Positions 1-7,872 of a DNA stretch of 64,000 nucleotides are shown here, piece after piece. The position numbers and the translations under genes were made by a program. Source of the DNA: Myxococcales bacterium (lineage in GTDB: Bacteria > Myxococcota_A > Polyangia > Nannocystales > Nannocystaceae); the NCBI GenBank assembly GCA_020633295.1, contig JACKDW010000009.1:186001-250000 (forward strand), given 5' to 3'. The notes under the pieces were generated by a model, which did not search any database, had not been told where the DNA came from, and saw nothing but the letters and a program-made list of their open reading frames with translations. Every line of letters starts with the position of its first letter. Positions within the stretch are counted from its first letter, which is position 1.

Positions 1-626
1 GCCTCCGCGTCCGGGACGCTGCAGATCGCGCAGGTCTTCTCGACCGTTGCGAGCACGTGACCGTCCTCGCCGTCGTGGAGTCGGAGGGTGATCTCGTAGT
101 CGCGCTCGACGACCTCAAAGCCGCCGCTGAGGACGCGCCCGGCGTCGTGGTCGCGGGCGAGCGCCGTGGTGCACGCCGCGTCGACGCACGGCGTCCGCTC
201 GGCCTCGGCGGAGCGAACCGTCGCGCCGCCGCCTTGAAGTCCGCGCGAGGTCGCGGCGCGCAGGCTGTCGAGGACATCCGGGCCCGCGTCGCCGGAGAAG
301 CTGAGGGCGTCGAGGACGATCACGCCGCCGTCCCCGATCGTCGCGTCGCCGCTCACGCCGGCCTCCCAAGAAGCGGGCGGTCCGTCCGCAGGATCGATCC
401 GCGGATCAGCAGGGTCATCGACGGGATCGTCGAGGGGTGTTTCCTCCGAACCATCGGGAGGATCCTCGTTCGCGTCAGGAGCCGCGCCCTCGGGCTCGAC
501 GGGGGAGCGCGCGTCCAGGCCAGGAACCACGGAATTCGGCTGCGCGGAGCCGCTCACGCCCGCGCGCGCCTCCACAGACGCGCCGAGAACGATGAACGTA
601 CACATGAGCAACCGCTGCACACGCAT
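1..626 (-). CDS. secreted hypothetical protein, 3' end beyond the window
   Basis: This open frame runs leftward off the edge, so only its first 208 codons are visible. It begins with a likely signal peptide (residues 1-22, hydrophobic stretch then ARA) and continues into an Asp/Glu/Pro-rich linker (about residues 45-90). A folded region follows with four Cys, including the motif CAICSVPDAE at the end of what is seen. High third-position GC on this strand supports it over the overlapping plus-strand frame. The start is uncertain: ATG at 626 gives the longer signal peptide and ATG at 605 is possible; neither has a clear Shine-Dalgarno (SD) sequence. It is transcribed divergently from the TPR gene at 728. 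I do not recognise the family by name; a short Cys motif after a beta-rich segment recalls myxobacterial secreted proteins that end in PEGA-type domains, which is inference. Confidence 0.7.
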   Translation of the reverse strand, partial: MRVQRLLMCTFIVLGASVEARAGVSGSAQPNSVVPGLDARSPVEPEGAAPDANEDPPDGSEETPLDDPVDDPADPRIDPADGPPASWEAGVSGDATIGDGGVIVLDALSFSGDAGPDVLDSLRAATSRGLQGGGATVRSAEAERTPCVDAACTTALARDHDAGRVLSGGFEVVERDYEITLRLHDGEDGHVLATVEKTCAICSVPDAE

Positions 627-727
627 CCTTCGCACGATAGCAGAGGCCGGCGCGCGCGTGGCGGCTCGGCGCGCGTGACATTCTCTCTGGAACGATCACG
701 GCGCTTGAGGCATATCGAGGGACGAGC

Positions 728-1579
728 ATGGCGACCGGAGAGATCTCGCACGGCGGGAGGCCGATCCCGGGCTGGCTGCGGACGACCGAGGCCAACTCGC
801 TCTCGGCCTCGAGCGCGCGCATGATGGCGATCGGGATCGCGTCGACGATGATCGCCCTCGGCGTGTGGCTGCTCGCGAGCGGCTCGCAGCGCCCGGAACC
901 AGTCGCGGACGCGGTCGTCGCGGTCACGCCGGCGAGCGCCGCGGCGCCCGGGCAGCCGAGTCCGAACCACGCCCGCGAGGACACGCCCGCGGTCGAGGCC
1001 CCCAAGCCGCCGGCGCCCGAGAGCGCGGCGTCGCCGGGGAGCGAGGACGCGGGCGCCGACGTGGCGAATGGGACACATGACGGCGAAGCCGACGAGGCCG
1101 CCGCCGACCCCAACATCGTCCCCGAGGAGGTCGCGGACGCGGCGGACGCGGCGGACGTGCCGACGATCGGCGAGGGCTCCGAGGCTGACATCGCGACGGC
1201 AGACGCGCGCCCATCCGCAGCGCGCGACCCGGCGGCGGCCGTGAAGCTCGTGGAGAAAGCCGACGCCGCCTACAAGAGCGGCAAGCGCTCGACCGCGCGT
1301 CGGCTGCTCGACGAGGCGCTCGCGCTCGACGAGGGCAGCGCCGAGGCGCTCATCGGCCTGAGCAACCTGAGCTTTGATTCAGGGAAGTTCAGCAGCGCCG
1401 CGAGCTACGCCCGCCGCGCGGTCAACCTCGCGCCGCGCAACGCCGACTACCGTCTGCGCCTCGGCGACGCCTACTTCAAGCTCGAGCAGAACGATCGCGC
1501 GCGCGCGCAGTACGAGCGCGCGGCCAAGCTCGGCCACCCCTTCGCGGCGCGTCGAATCGAGCGCTTGCCGCCCCGCTGA
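728..1579 (+). CDS. membrane-anchored TPR-repeat protein
   Basis: A 283-residue protein with three parts: a short cytoplasmic N-terminus, one membrane helix at about residues 32-52, and an Ala/Pro/Glu/Asp-rich linker to about residue 165. The last 115 residues are tetratricopeptide repeats (motifs such as GSAEALIGLSNLSFDSGKF and NADYRLRLGDAYFKLEQND). The layout puts the TPR region outside the inner membrane as a protein-binding scaffold. A purine-rich stretch (gagggacgag) precedes the ATG. Proteins of this form, single helix then acidic linker then C-terminal TPR, are common in myxobacteria; no catalytic motif is present and the partner is unknown. Confidence 0.8.
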   Translation: MATGEISHGGRPIPGWLRTTEANSLSASSARMMAIGIASTMIALGVWLLASGSQRPEPVADAVVAVTPASAAAPGQPSPNHAREDTPAVEAPKPPAPESAASPGSEDAGADVANGTHDGEADEAAADPNIVPEEVADAADAADVPTIGEGSEADIATADARPSAARDPAAAVKLVEKADAAYKSGKRSTARRLLDEALALDEGSAEALIGLSNLSFDSGKFSSAASYARRAVNLAPRNADYRLRLGDAYFKLEQNDRARAQYERAAKLGHPFAARRIERLPPR

Positions 1580-1682
1580 CCCGGGGCGTTGACGATTTGC
1601 ACCGCGGCGCCTCGGTTCTTGCGGGCCGCGAGGCGCCGCGCTCACTTCCTATACCGGCCGATCCGTGGCAGTCCATCGTGGG

Positions 1683-2696
1683 ATGCCCTCGACGCTCCAC
1701 GCCACGCTGCTCGCGACGCTGCTCGCGCAGGCGCCGACGTCCGCGGCGCCGGAGCCCACGAGGGGCGTCGAGGAGCCGGACGCGGGCGAGCCCGAGGTCG
1801 AGGAGGAGGTCCCGGTCGCGACCGGGGTGTACGTCGAGGCCGTCTCGCTCGACGCCGGCGCGCTCGCGCGAGGTCTCCGCGTGCGGCTCGGGCCCACGCT
1901 CGACCAGTGGCGCGTCGACGTGCGCGAGCAGCCGGCCGTCGCGGGTGAGGGCGCGTTCGCCGAGATCACGCTGACCGGTCCCGAAGGGCAGGTTCACGCG
2001 CGGCGGCTCGAGGTCGAGGGGGAGGATCCCGAGAGCCGCAGCCGCGGCCTCGCGGCGCGCCTGACCTTGCTGATCAATCAGGTCGTGTCGCCCGAGCTCG
2101 AGGAGCGGGATCCGGATCCTCCGCCGGATCCTCCGCCGGATCCTCCGCCGGATCCTCCGCCGGATCCTCCGCCCGCGCGCGAACCACCGACGCTGTGGAT
2201 CGGCCTCGGCTCGACGCTCAGCGCGGCGGCTCCCCCGGCGGCTGACGTCGCGGGCGGCCTGCACGCGCGTGGCGGCGCGTGGCTGCTGCGCGAGCATCTC
2301 CAGCCGCTCGGCGGCGTCGCGTGGATGGCGACGATGCGCGACGGTCTCGCGGTGCACAGCCTGCGCTTCGGCGCCGGACTCGCGGCCGGCTCCACGCTCC
2401 CGGGGCGGGCCGCGATCGTGTGGCTCGGCGGTCGTGCGCTGCCCCAGGCGGTCTGGGTGCACGCGCGCGATTCAGGGCGCGCGTCCACGTGGTTCGCCAG
2501 CGGCGAGCTCGGGGTGCTCGCCCAGCTGCGGCTTAGCCGTTTCATGTTCGGCCTGCACGCGGGCGTGGAGCTCAACAGCTCGCGCCTCACCGTCAGGGGC
2601 GACCTCGCGCAGATCCGCTGGGGGAGGGCGCGCTTCGTCCTTGGGTTGACCTTCGCGTTTCTCCTTCCAACCCGCGCGCGCTCGGCGGCGCGATGA
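1683..2696 (+). CDS. secreted protein with DPPP repeats and beta-rich C-terminus
   Basis: About 337 residues starting at the ATG that opens a signal peptide (MPSTLHATLLATLLAQAPTS); a GTG at 1665 would add six residues. After an acidic segment comes a domain of about 90 residues, then five Asp-Pro-Pro-Pro units encoded by a 12-bp tandem repeat (2115-2174). The remaining 170 residues have alternating polar/hydrophobic strands and many Gly/Ala residues, ending in a strand-like LGLTFAFLL, consistent with an outer-membrane or periplasmic beta-rich fold. It ends 25 bp before the ECF sigma gene and may share its transcript. Family not recognised. Confidence 0.75.
   Translation: MPSTLHATLLATLLAQAPTSAAPEPTRGVEEPDAGEPEVEEEVPVATGVYVEAVSLDAGALARGLRVRLGPTLDQWRVDVREQPAVAGEGAFAEITLTGPEGQVHARRLEVEGEDPESRSRGLAARLTLLINQVVSPELEERDPDPPPDPPPDPPPDPPPDPPPAREPPTLWIGLGSTLSAAAPPAADVAGGLHARGGAWLLREHLQPLGGVAWMATMRDGLAVHSLRFGAGLAAGSTLPGRAAIVWLGGRALPQAVWVHARDSGRASTWFASGELGVLAQLRLSRFMFGLHAGVELNSSRLTVRGDLAQIRWGRARFVLGLTFAFLLPTRARSAAR
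2115..2174 (+). repeat. 12-bp tandem repeat (GATCCTCCGCCG), five units, in frame
   Basis: Four exact copies of GATCCTCCGCCG and a fifth ending in C lie head to tail inside the secreted-protein gene and encode Asp-Pro-Pro-Pro. The unit length is a multiple of three, so copy-number change would lengthen or shorten the linker without breaking the frame. Confidence 0.95.
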
Positions 2697-2721
2697 GAAT
2701 TCACGGCCGCAGCGCGGTCTC

Positions 2722-3381
2722 ATGTTTGTGGGCAGCGCTACAATGGCACCGCTGATGGCTCCGCGGTCCCGAACGACTCCGCTGGCCGCGCCGACGCCGA
2801 TCGGCGCGCGTGAGCGCGAGACGGCGGCCCACGAGCTCACGCCCGCCGCGCTGCTTCGCGCGGCCCAGCGCGGTGAGCGTGGCGCCCAGGCGAGGTTGTT
2901 CAAACTCCACCGCGAGCGCGTCGCCCGGCACGCGCTGCGCATGACCGGCGACGCCACCGCGGTCGACGACCTCGTCCAGGAGGTCTTCATCGCGGCCTTC
3001 GCCGGGCTCTCGCGGTTTCGCCGCGACGCGAAGATCGAGACCTGGCTGCACACGATCACGGTCAACAAGGTCCGCACGTGGTGGGAGGCGAGCCGCCGGC
3101 GCCGGGTTCGCGAGCTGCGCGGGCTCTCGCGGTTCGACGAGTCGCCGGAGACGCCGGAGGACGAGGTCTCGCGCCGTCGCCACCTCGAGCGCCTCTACGA
3201 CGCGCTCGGTCGGCTGCCGCACAGGTACCGCGAGGCATTCGTCGCCCGCGCGATCGAGGGGATGCCGCTGAAGGAGGCCTCCGAGGTCCTCGGCGTCGGC
3301 GTGAGCACGCTGTCCTATCGCACGCGGCGCGCGGAGGATCTGCTCTGCGACGCGCTCGGCGTGGCCCGGAGGGAGCCATGA
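2722..3381 (+). CDS. ECF-type RNA polymerase sigma-70 factor
   Basis: A 219-residue extracytoplasmic-function sigma factor. Region 2 spans about residues 50-120 and contains the DDLVQEVF core-binding motif and a Trp/Arg-rich promoter-melting segment (ETWLHTITVNKVRTWWE). Region 4 spans about residues 150-210 and has the helix-turn-helix GMPLKEASEVLGVGVSTLSYRTRRAE. There is no region 1.1 or 3, as usual for the class. The first 20-40 residues are not conserved-looking, and in-frame ATGs at 2743 and 2755 are alternative starts. The stop overlaps the start of the next gene (ATGA at 3378), so the two are translationally coupled and the product should be controlled by that membrane protein. Confidence 0.92.
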   Translation: MFVGSATMAPLMAPRSRTTPLAAPTPIGARERETAAHELTPAALLRAAQRGERGAQARLFKLHRERVARHALRMTGDATAVDDLVQEVFIAAFAGLSRFRRDAKIETWLHTITVNKVRTWWEASRRRRVRELRGLSRFDESPETPEDEVSRRRHLERLYDALGRLPHRYREAFVARAIEGMPLKEASEVLGVGVSTLSYRTRRAEDLLCDALGVARREP

Positions 3382-4211
3382 GCGAGTATCAGCCGCCTCC
3401 GGGCCTCGCGGACTTCATCGCGGCCGCGCGCGCGCAGTCGGTCCCGCAGACCGCGGCGGCGCTGGACGTGATCCACGAGGGCGCGCGGGAGCGTCGGCGT
3501 CAGCTCGGGCTGCGCGCCACGGGCGTCGGTCTGCTGCTCGCCGCCGGGCTCGCGCTCGTCTGGAGCGCGCCGGCGCCCGACCGCGACGCGGCGGAGCCGG
3601 GCGCGTCGCGCGTTAGGGCGCCCGCCGCCGTCGCGCTCGCGGAGCCGGTGACCGTGACCAGCCCGGCGCGCGTCGACATCGAGGCTCCGTGGCGCGTCCG
3701 CGTCGGGGACGGCGAGCATCACTTCGCGGTCGCGGCCCACGACGGCGACGCGGCGCTGCGCGTCGACACGCCGGGGCGCGCGGTGCTCCTGCGCGAGGGC
3801 GCGATGCGGATGGTCGTCGCGGGCGATCGCGTCGAGCTCACGCTCGAGCGCGGCGCGGCCTCGTGGATCGAGCGCGAGGGGGACGGCGGCGCGGTCCCGA
3901 TCGCGCCGGCGGACGCGAGCCCGTCGCGCCTGGCTGCGGTCGCCGAGCAGCAGCTCGCCGCCGGCGCGAGCGCGGCGGCCGTGGCGACCCTGCGGACCAT
4001 GGTGCTCGAGCACCCGGACGCAGTGGAGAGCTCGACCGCGCTGCTCGACCTCGGGCAGCAGCTCGCGCGCCAGGGCGAGCGCGCCGCGGCGAGCTGCGCC
4101 TATCAGCTGTACCTGCGTCGCTACCCGAAGGGGGACGTGCGCGGCGAGGTCACGCGCGCGCTGGCGCGGTCGGGCCGCGTCGCCTGCGACGAGCTCGACC
4201 CACGCGAGTGA
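3378..4211 (+). CDS. FecR-like membrane regulator with C-terminal TPR-like helices
   Basis: 277 residues, overlapping the sigma gene by 4 bp. The N-terminal 50 residues are cytoplasmic, followed by one membrane helix (about residues 52-68, GVGLLLAAGLALVW). A beta-rich periplasmic segment (about 95-175) resembles FecR: repeated short strands such as WRVRVGDGEHHFAV and GAMRMVVAGDRVELTLERG. The last 90 residues are helical, TPR/YbgF-like (LLDLGQQLARQGERAAASCAYQLYLRRYP). FecR-type proteins sit next to ECF sigma factors and transmit periplasmic signals to them; that role here is inferred from the fold, topology and coupling. No zinc anti-sigma Cys/His motif is visible. Confidence 0.8.
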   Translation: MSEYQPPPGLADFIAAARAQSVPQTAAALDVIHEGARERRRQLGLRATGVGLLLAAGLALVWSAPAPDRDAAEPGASRVRAPAAVALAEPVTVTSPARVDIEAPWRVRVGDGEHHFAVAAHDGDAALRVDTPGRAVLLREGAMRMVVAGDRVELTLERGAASWIEREGDGGAVPIAPADASPSRLAAVAEQQLAAGASAAAVATLRTMVLEHPDAVESSTALLDLGQQLARQGERAAASCAYQLYLRRYPKGDVRGEVTRALARSGRVACDELDPRE

Positions 4212-4310
4212 CCCTTCGGTCACCCGAGCCATCGCCGGTCGACGGAGGCGCTCGCGAGGCGTCGCAGTCGCCCGCGCGGCGGCGCCGACCGCCGCGCGCG
4301 CGCGCTCACG

Positions 4311-5681
4311 CTACGGCTTGGCGCAGGCGTCGATGGTGTTGCACTTGCTGTTCGCGCACGCCGTGATCGGGCCCGGGTTGCCGTTGATCCCGCACTCGAC
4401 CTTGCACGGGTCGAAGTCGTTGTTGTGCTGGATGCAGTTGAGCCAGCACGTGCAGTCCACGTCTTCGAGGCAGTCGACCACCGCGTCGCAGCAGCTGGTC
4501 TTGATGCAGCCCTTGCAGTCGTTCTCGCCGTCCTGGATCACGCACTCGGGCGGGATGCACTCCTCGTCCGGGCTGCAGCCGTTCGAGACGCAGTCGCCGT
4601 CCACGAGGCAGTGGTCGCCGTTCTCGCAGGTGTTGCCGCAGGAGCCGCCGCAGTCGACGTCGGTCTCGTCGCCGTTCTGCACGCCGTCGTCGCAGGCCGG
4701 CGCCTGACAGGTGTCGCTCATCTGGGCGCAGTGGAGCGACACGCAGTCCTCGTCGACGTTACAGTCCTGGTCGTTCTGACAGGTGGGCCCGCAGGAGCCG
4801 CCGCAGTCGACGTCGGTCTCGTCGTTGTCCTGCATACCGTTATTGCACGAGCCGGGCGCGCCGCAGGTGCCGCCCTCGCACAGCATCGTGACGCAGTCGT
4901 CGCCGATCGTGCACAGCTCGCCGACCTGGCAGGTGGGCCCGCAGGAGCCGCCGCAGTCGACGTCGGTCTCGTCGCCGTTCTGGATGCCGTCGTCGCAGGC
5001 CGGCTGCTCGCAGGTGTCGCTGTCGGGGTTGCAGTACTGCGACACGCAGTCGTCGTCGGAGAAGCACCCCTGACCGTCGAGGCAGGTCGGACCGCAGGAG
5101 CCGCCGCAGTCGACGTCGGTCTCGCCGTCGTCCTGCTCGCCGTTGGAGCAGGCGGGATCGGCCTGGCAGGCGCCGCCGTCGCAGAGGTCGGAGAGGCAGT
5201 CGCCGTTGATCATGCAGAGCTGACCATCGAGGCAGGTGTTTCCGCAGGCGCCGCCGCAGTCGACGTCGGTCTCGTCGCCGTCCTGCACGCCGTTGTCGCA
5301 GCCGCCGCCGGCGGTCGAGTCGGTGTCGCTCTGGCTCACGCCCTCGGTCGCCGAGTCGGTCATCGAGTCGGTCATCGAGTCGGTGGCGTTCGAATCGCTG
5401 CCCGAGTCGGTCCCGCCCGAGTCGGTCATCGAGTTCGAGGCGTTCGAGTCGGAGGCGCTCGAGTCGGAGGCGTTCGAGTCAGGGCCGGCGCTCGCGTCGG
5501 AGTCCGAGTTCGACTCGCTCGCGGACGCGGCGTTGCAGGACTCCAGATCCTGCCCGAAGCCGTCGTCGGAGCAGTTGCCGCCGCATCCGGTCAGCGGCTG
5601 GGCGAAGGCGAGCAGCGCGCCGCCGAGCAGCGGCGAGAGCCAATACGCGCGCGCGGAGGAGAAGATAGACCGTGTCGACAT
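4311..5681 (-). CDS. large Cys-rich surface lipoprotein with five repeats
   Basis: 456 residues. The signal peptide ends in lipobox LTGC (Cys33). Next comes a stalk of about 65 residues made almost only of Ser, Asp, Asn, Thr and Ala (repeats of the SDSNAS type). Five copies of a Cys-rich module of about 50 residues follow, each with a core of the form CxNGxQDGDETDVDCGGxCGxTC and a second half with CxxDxDC. A different Cys-rich C-terminal domain (about 390-456) has CCDAVVDCLEDVDCTCW. The modules should be held by disulfides, placing the protein outside the inner membrane, probably on the surface. Function unknown; its neighbours are two more Cys-rich lipoproteins. High Asp content together with a lipid anchor and stalk suggests a cation-binding adhesin or display protein, which is inference. 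Confidence 0.88.
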   Translation of the reverse strand: MSTRSIFSSARAYWLSPLLGGALLAFAQPLTGCGGNCSDDGFGQDLESCNAASASESNSDSDASAGPDSNASDSSASDSNASNSMTDSGGTDSGSDSNATDSMTDSMTDSATEGVSQSDTDSTAGGGCDNGVQDGDETDVDCGGACGNTCLDGQLCMINGDCLSDLCDGGACQADPACSNGEQDDGETDVDCGGSCGPTCLDGQGCFSDDDCVSQYCNPDSDTCEQPACDDGIQNGDETDVDCGGSCGPTCQVGELCTIGDDCVTMLCEGGTCGAPGSCNNGMQDNDETDVDCGGSCGPTCQNDQDCNVDEDCVSLHCAQMSDTCQAPACDDGVQNGDETDVDCGGSCGNTCENGDHCLVDGDCVSNGCSPDEECIPPECVIQDGENDCKGCIKTSCCDAVVDCLEDVDCTCWLNCIQHNNDFDPCKVECGINGNPGPITACANSKCNTIDACAKP

Positions 5682-5879
5682 GTTCGTGGGACCGTGTCTG
5701 TTCGGCGAATTCCATCCGCCGCGTCGCGATATGTTTGTATGACCACGTCAACGCGGCGGGCGACGGGCGCCCGCGCTCCCGGGATCGCGGCGCGGCGCGC
5801 AGGCGCTCGCGCGGGGAGCCCGCGCGTCGCCTAGCGCTGCGTCGCCGCAGAGCTCCCGCCGCGTCGTCACGATCCGCGG
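5682..5879. other. intergenic stretch between two tandem lipoprotein genes
   Basis: 198 bp with no supported gene. A GC-rich hairpin at 5809-5825 (GCGCGGG, loop gag, CCCGCGC) could slow or end transcription coming from the 5880-7571 gene, but there is no T tract. The AT-richer part at 5690-5750 probably holds the promoter of the downstream lipoprotein gene. Confidence 0.4.
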
Positions 5880-7571
5880 CTAGCCTGGGCTGATCTCCTT
5901 GCAGCAGCCGGTCTGGCAGAAGAAGCCAATGGGGCAGTCGTTGATGTCGAGGCAGGACAGCTGGTCATCGGGGCAGCTGGGTTCGACGCAGTTGTCTGGG
6001 AGGTCGTCGGGGTTCTGGCCGAAGCAGAGCTCGCAGTCCTCGGGGACGCAGGGGTTGTTGCACTGGGGGAAGAAGGTGCAGTGGTTGCAAGCGTCGAGGT
6101 TGTCGAGCGAGCACTCGGGGTTGGAGTCGAGGTAGTAGAACTCGCCGTTGACCTCACAGCAGCCGAAGCAGTCGCAGCCGTTGGGGACGAGGGGGACGCA
6201 GAAGTCGAGGCAGTTGGGGTTGAGGTCGAGGTTGCACTGGTTGGGGTTGAGGTTGGGGTTGTACTCGCAGCCGACGTCGGCGCCGGGGTTCTCGGGGTCG
6301 CACTTGAGGTTCCAGATGCAGCCGTCGTCGCCCTGTCCGGAGTTGCTGTCGAAGTAGCAGTCCTGCTTGCAGTCCTGGTTCTGGCCTGGGAGGTTGGTCT
6401 GGAAGGAGTTTTCGTCGTCGTCGCAGGGGCTGATGCACTCGGGGTCATCGAGGTCGATGAGGCCGTCCATGTCGTCGTCGATGCCGTTGCCGCATGTCCA
6501 GAGCTTGCCGTCGCAGAGGAGCTCGAGGTTGCAGAGGATGGAGCAGCCGTCGGCGGCGTTGAGGTTGCCGTCGTCACACTGCTCGCCGGGCCCGAGGACG
6601 CCGTCGCCGCAGACGTCGAGGACGCAGTTGGCGTGGCAGGCGTTGCCGTCGCCGTTGTTGTCGCCGTCGTCGCACTGCTCGACGCCCTCGTGGAGGAGGC
6701 CGTCGCCGCACGTGGCGTTCTGGCAGGTGAGGGTGCAGGCGCCGGCGTTGGAGTTCTGGGCGGCGAGGTCGCACTGCTCGACGCCGTCGTGGACGAAGCC
6801 GTCGCCGCAGACGGCGCTGACGCAGGTCTGGAGGCAGGCGTCGTTGTCGGCGATGTTGCCGTCGTCGCACTGCTCGCCGTCCTGGACGATGCCGTCGCCG
6901 CAGGAAGCGAGCTTGCAGGTGTTGGTGCAGTCGTCGTCGTCGACTTGGTTGCCGTCGTCGCAGCCCTCGCCGGGGCCCTTGTCGCCGTCGCCGCAGACGT
7001 TGATGGAGCAGTCAGCCTTGCAGGCCATGCCTTGGCCGTTGGCGTCGCCGGCGTCGCACTGCTCGCCGTCGTGGACGATGCCGTCGCCGCAGGCAGGGAG
7101 GACGCAGGAGTTGAGGCAGGCGTCAGCGGGCTCGTCGTTGCCGTCGTCGCACTGCTCGCCGTCCTGGACGATGCCGTCGCCGCACTCGGCGATGGTGCAG
7201 GCGTTGGAGCAGGCGTCGGCGTCTTCCATGTTGCCGTCGTCGCACTCCTCGCCGGGGTCGACGGCGCCGTCGCCACAGAAGGGGTCGGGCGTGGTCGAGC
7301 CGGTGCCGCCGGTGCTGGTGTCGTCGAAGGTCCCGGTGTCGCCGGTGCCGCCGGTCATGGAGTTGGAGTCGCCGCCGGTGCCCGACGGGGTCGATCCTGC
7401 GGTCGTGTCGCCCGACGTGCGCGTGCTCGAGTTCGAGCCGGCTGTCGTGGAGCCGGCGCTGTCAGAGCCGGCGGTCGATCCTGTGGAGGTGCCTGAGTTG
7501 GAGTCGCCGCAGCCGAGCACGAGCGCGAGGCCGAGGAGCGCGGACGGGAGCCAGCGAGAGACGGTACGCAT
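5880..7571 (-). CDS. surface lipoprotein with eight Myxococcus-type Cys-rich repeats
   Basis: 563 residues from the ATG that gives a clean lipoprotein signal (lipobox VLGC, Cys21); an upstream in-frame extension to 8225 is rejected because it lacks a signal peptide and overlaps the divergent gene. A Ser/Thr/Gly stalk (22-95) precedes eight modules of about 30 residues with the pattern CGDGxxxxGExCDDGNxxxxDxCxxxC, which matches the known myxobacterial Cys-rich repeat family. The C-terminal 250 residues are a separate Cys/Asn/Asp-rich domain (CGNGIDDDMDGLIDLDDPEC, several CC and CxxC pairs) that recalls calcium-binding DxDxDG loops. Role unknown; likely exported and disulfide-stabilised. Confidence 0.9.
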   Translation of the reverse strand: MRTVSRWLPSALLGLALVLGCGDSNSGTSTGSTAGSDSAGSTTAGSNSSTRTSGDTTAGSTPSGTGGDSNSMTGGTGDTGTFDDTSTGGTGSTTPDPFCGDGAVDPGEECDDGNMEDADACSNACTIAECGDGIVQDGEQCDDGNDEPADACLNSCVLPACGDGIVHDGEQCDAGDANGQGMACKADCSINVCGDGDKGPGEGCDDGNQVDDDDCTNTCKLASCGDGIVQDGEQCDDGNIADNDACLQTCVSAVCGDGFVHDGVEQCDLAAQNSNAGACTLTCQNATCGDGLLHEGVEQCDDGDNNGDGNACHANCVLDVCGDGVLGPGEQCDDGNLNAADGCSILCNLELLCDGKLWTCGNGIDDDMDGLIDLDDPECISPCDDDENSFQTNLPGQNQDCKQDCYFDSNSGQGDDGCIWNLKCDPENPGADVGCEYNPNLNPNQCNLDLNPNCLDFCVPLVPNGCDCFGCCEVNGEFYYLDSNPECSLDNLDACNHCTFFPQCNNPCVPEDCELCFGQNPDDLPDNCVEPSCPDDQLSCLDINDCPIGFFCQTGCCKEISPG

Positions 7572-7872
7572 CGTTTCTGAGACCGCGCGCGCGGGAGTCC
7601 TTCCATCCTCGTTCGGCGAATTCTCGCGGAGAACACGGATTTGGTGGGCGTGTGTGCTCCAAGCGAAGACGCGGCTGAGGCGATTCGCCACGACGCGCGC
7701 GACGTGATCGTAAGAGTCTGAGCAGACAGGTTGTAGCGGACATGTCAGTGAGCGGCGCCGCTCGGCGCCGCGCGGCGCCGGCGGCCGCCGGCCCCGCGCC
7801 TTGGAATTGCGCGCCGCGGGGACGTCGTAGGGACGAGGCGCGCGAGCGGGCGCGCCCGTGAAAGGACTCACC
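7572..7872. promoter_or_regulatory. divergent intergenic region between two lipoprotein genes
   Basis: About 300 bp separating the minus-strand lipoprotein from the plus-strand one, so it must carry both promoters. The 7620-7740 part is relatively AT-rich. 7750-7800 is a run of overlapping GGCGCC / CGGCCG inverted repeats able to fold into a strong hairpin in the leader of the plus-strand gene. I cannot assign -35/-10 boxes with confidence. Confidence 0.35.
7861..7866 (+). promoter_or_regulatory. ribosome binding site that selects the GTG start at 7873
   Basis: AAAGGA lies six bases before the GTG at 7873. The other in-frame GTG, at 7858, would have this site inside the gene, so 7873 is the better start. 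Confidence 0.6.

Noticed and set aside
4425..7496. Long plus-strand open frames opposite the two minus-strand Cys-rich lipoproteins (4425-5834, 6081-7496, 6367-7707)
   Set aside because: They are Val/Ala- or Ser/Pro-rich mirror images of the GAC/GGC/TGC-rich real genes, have no signal or domain, and the minus strand shows lipobox, stalk and repeat families.
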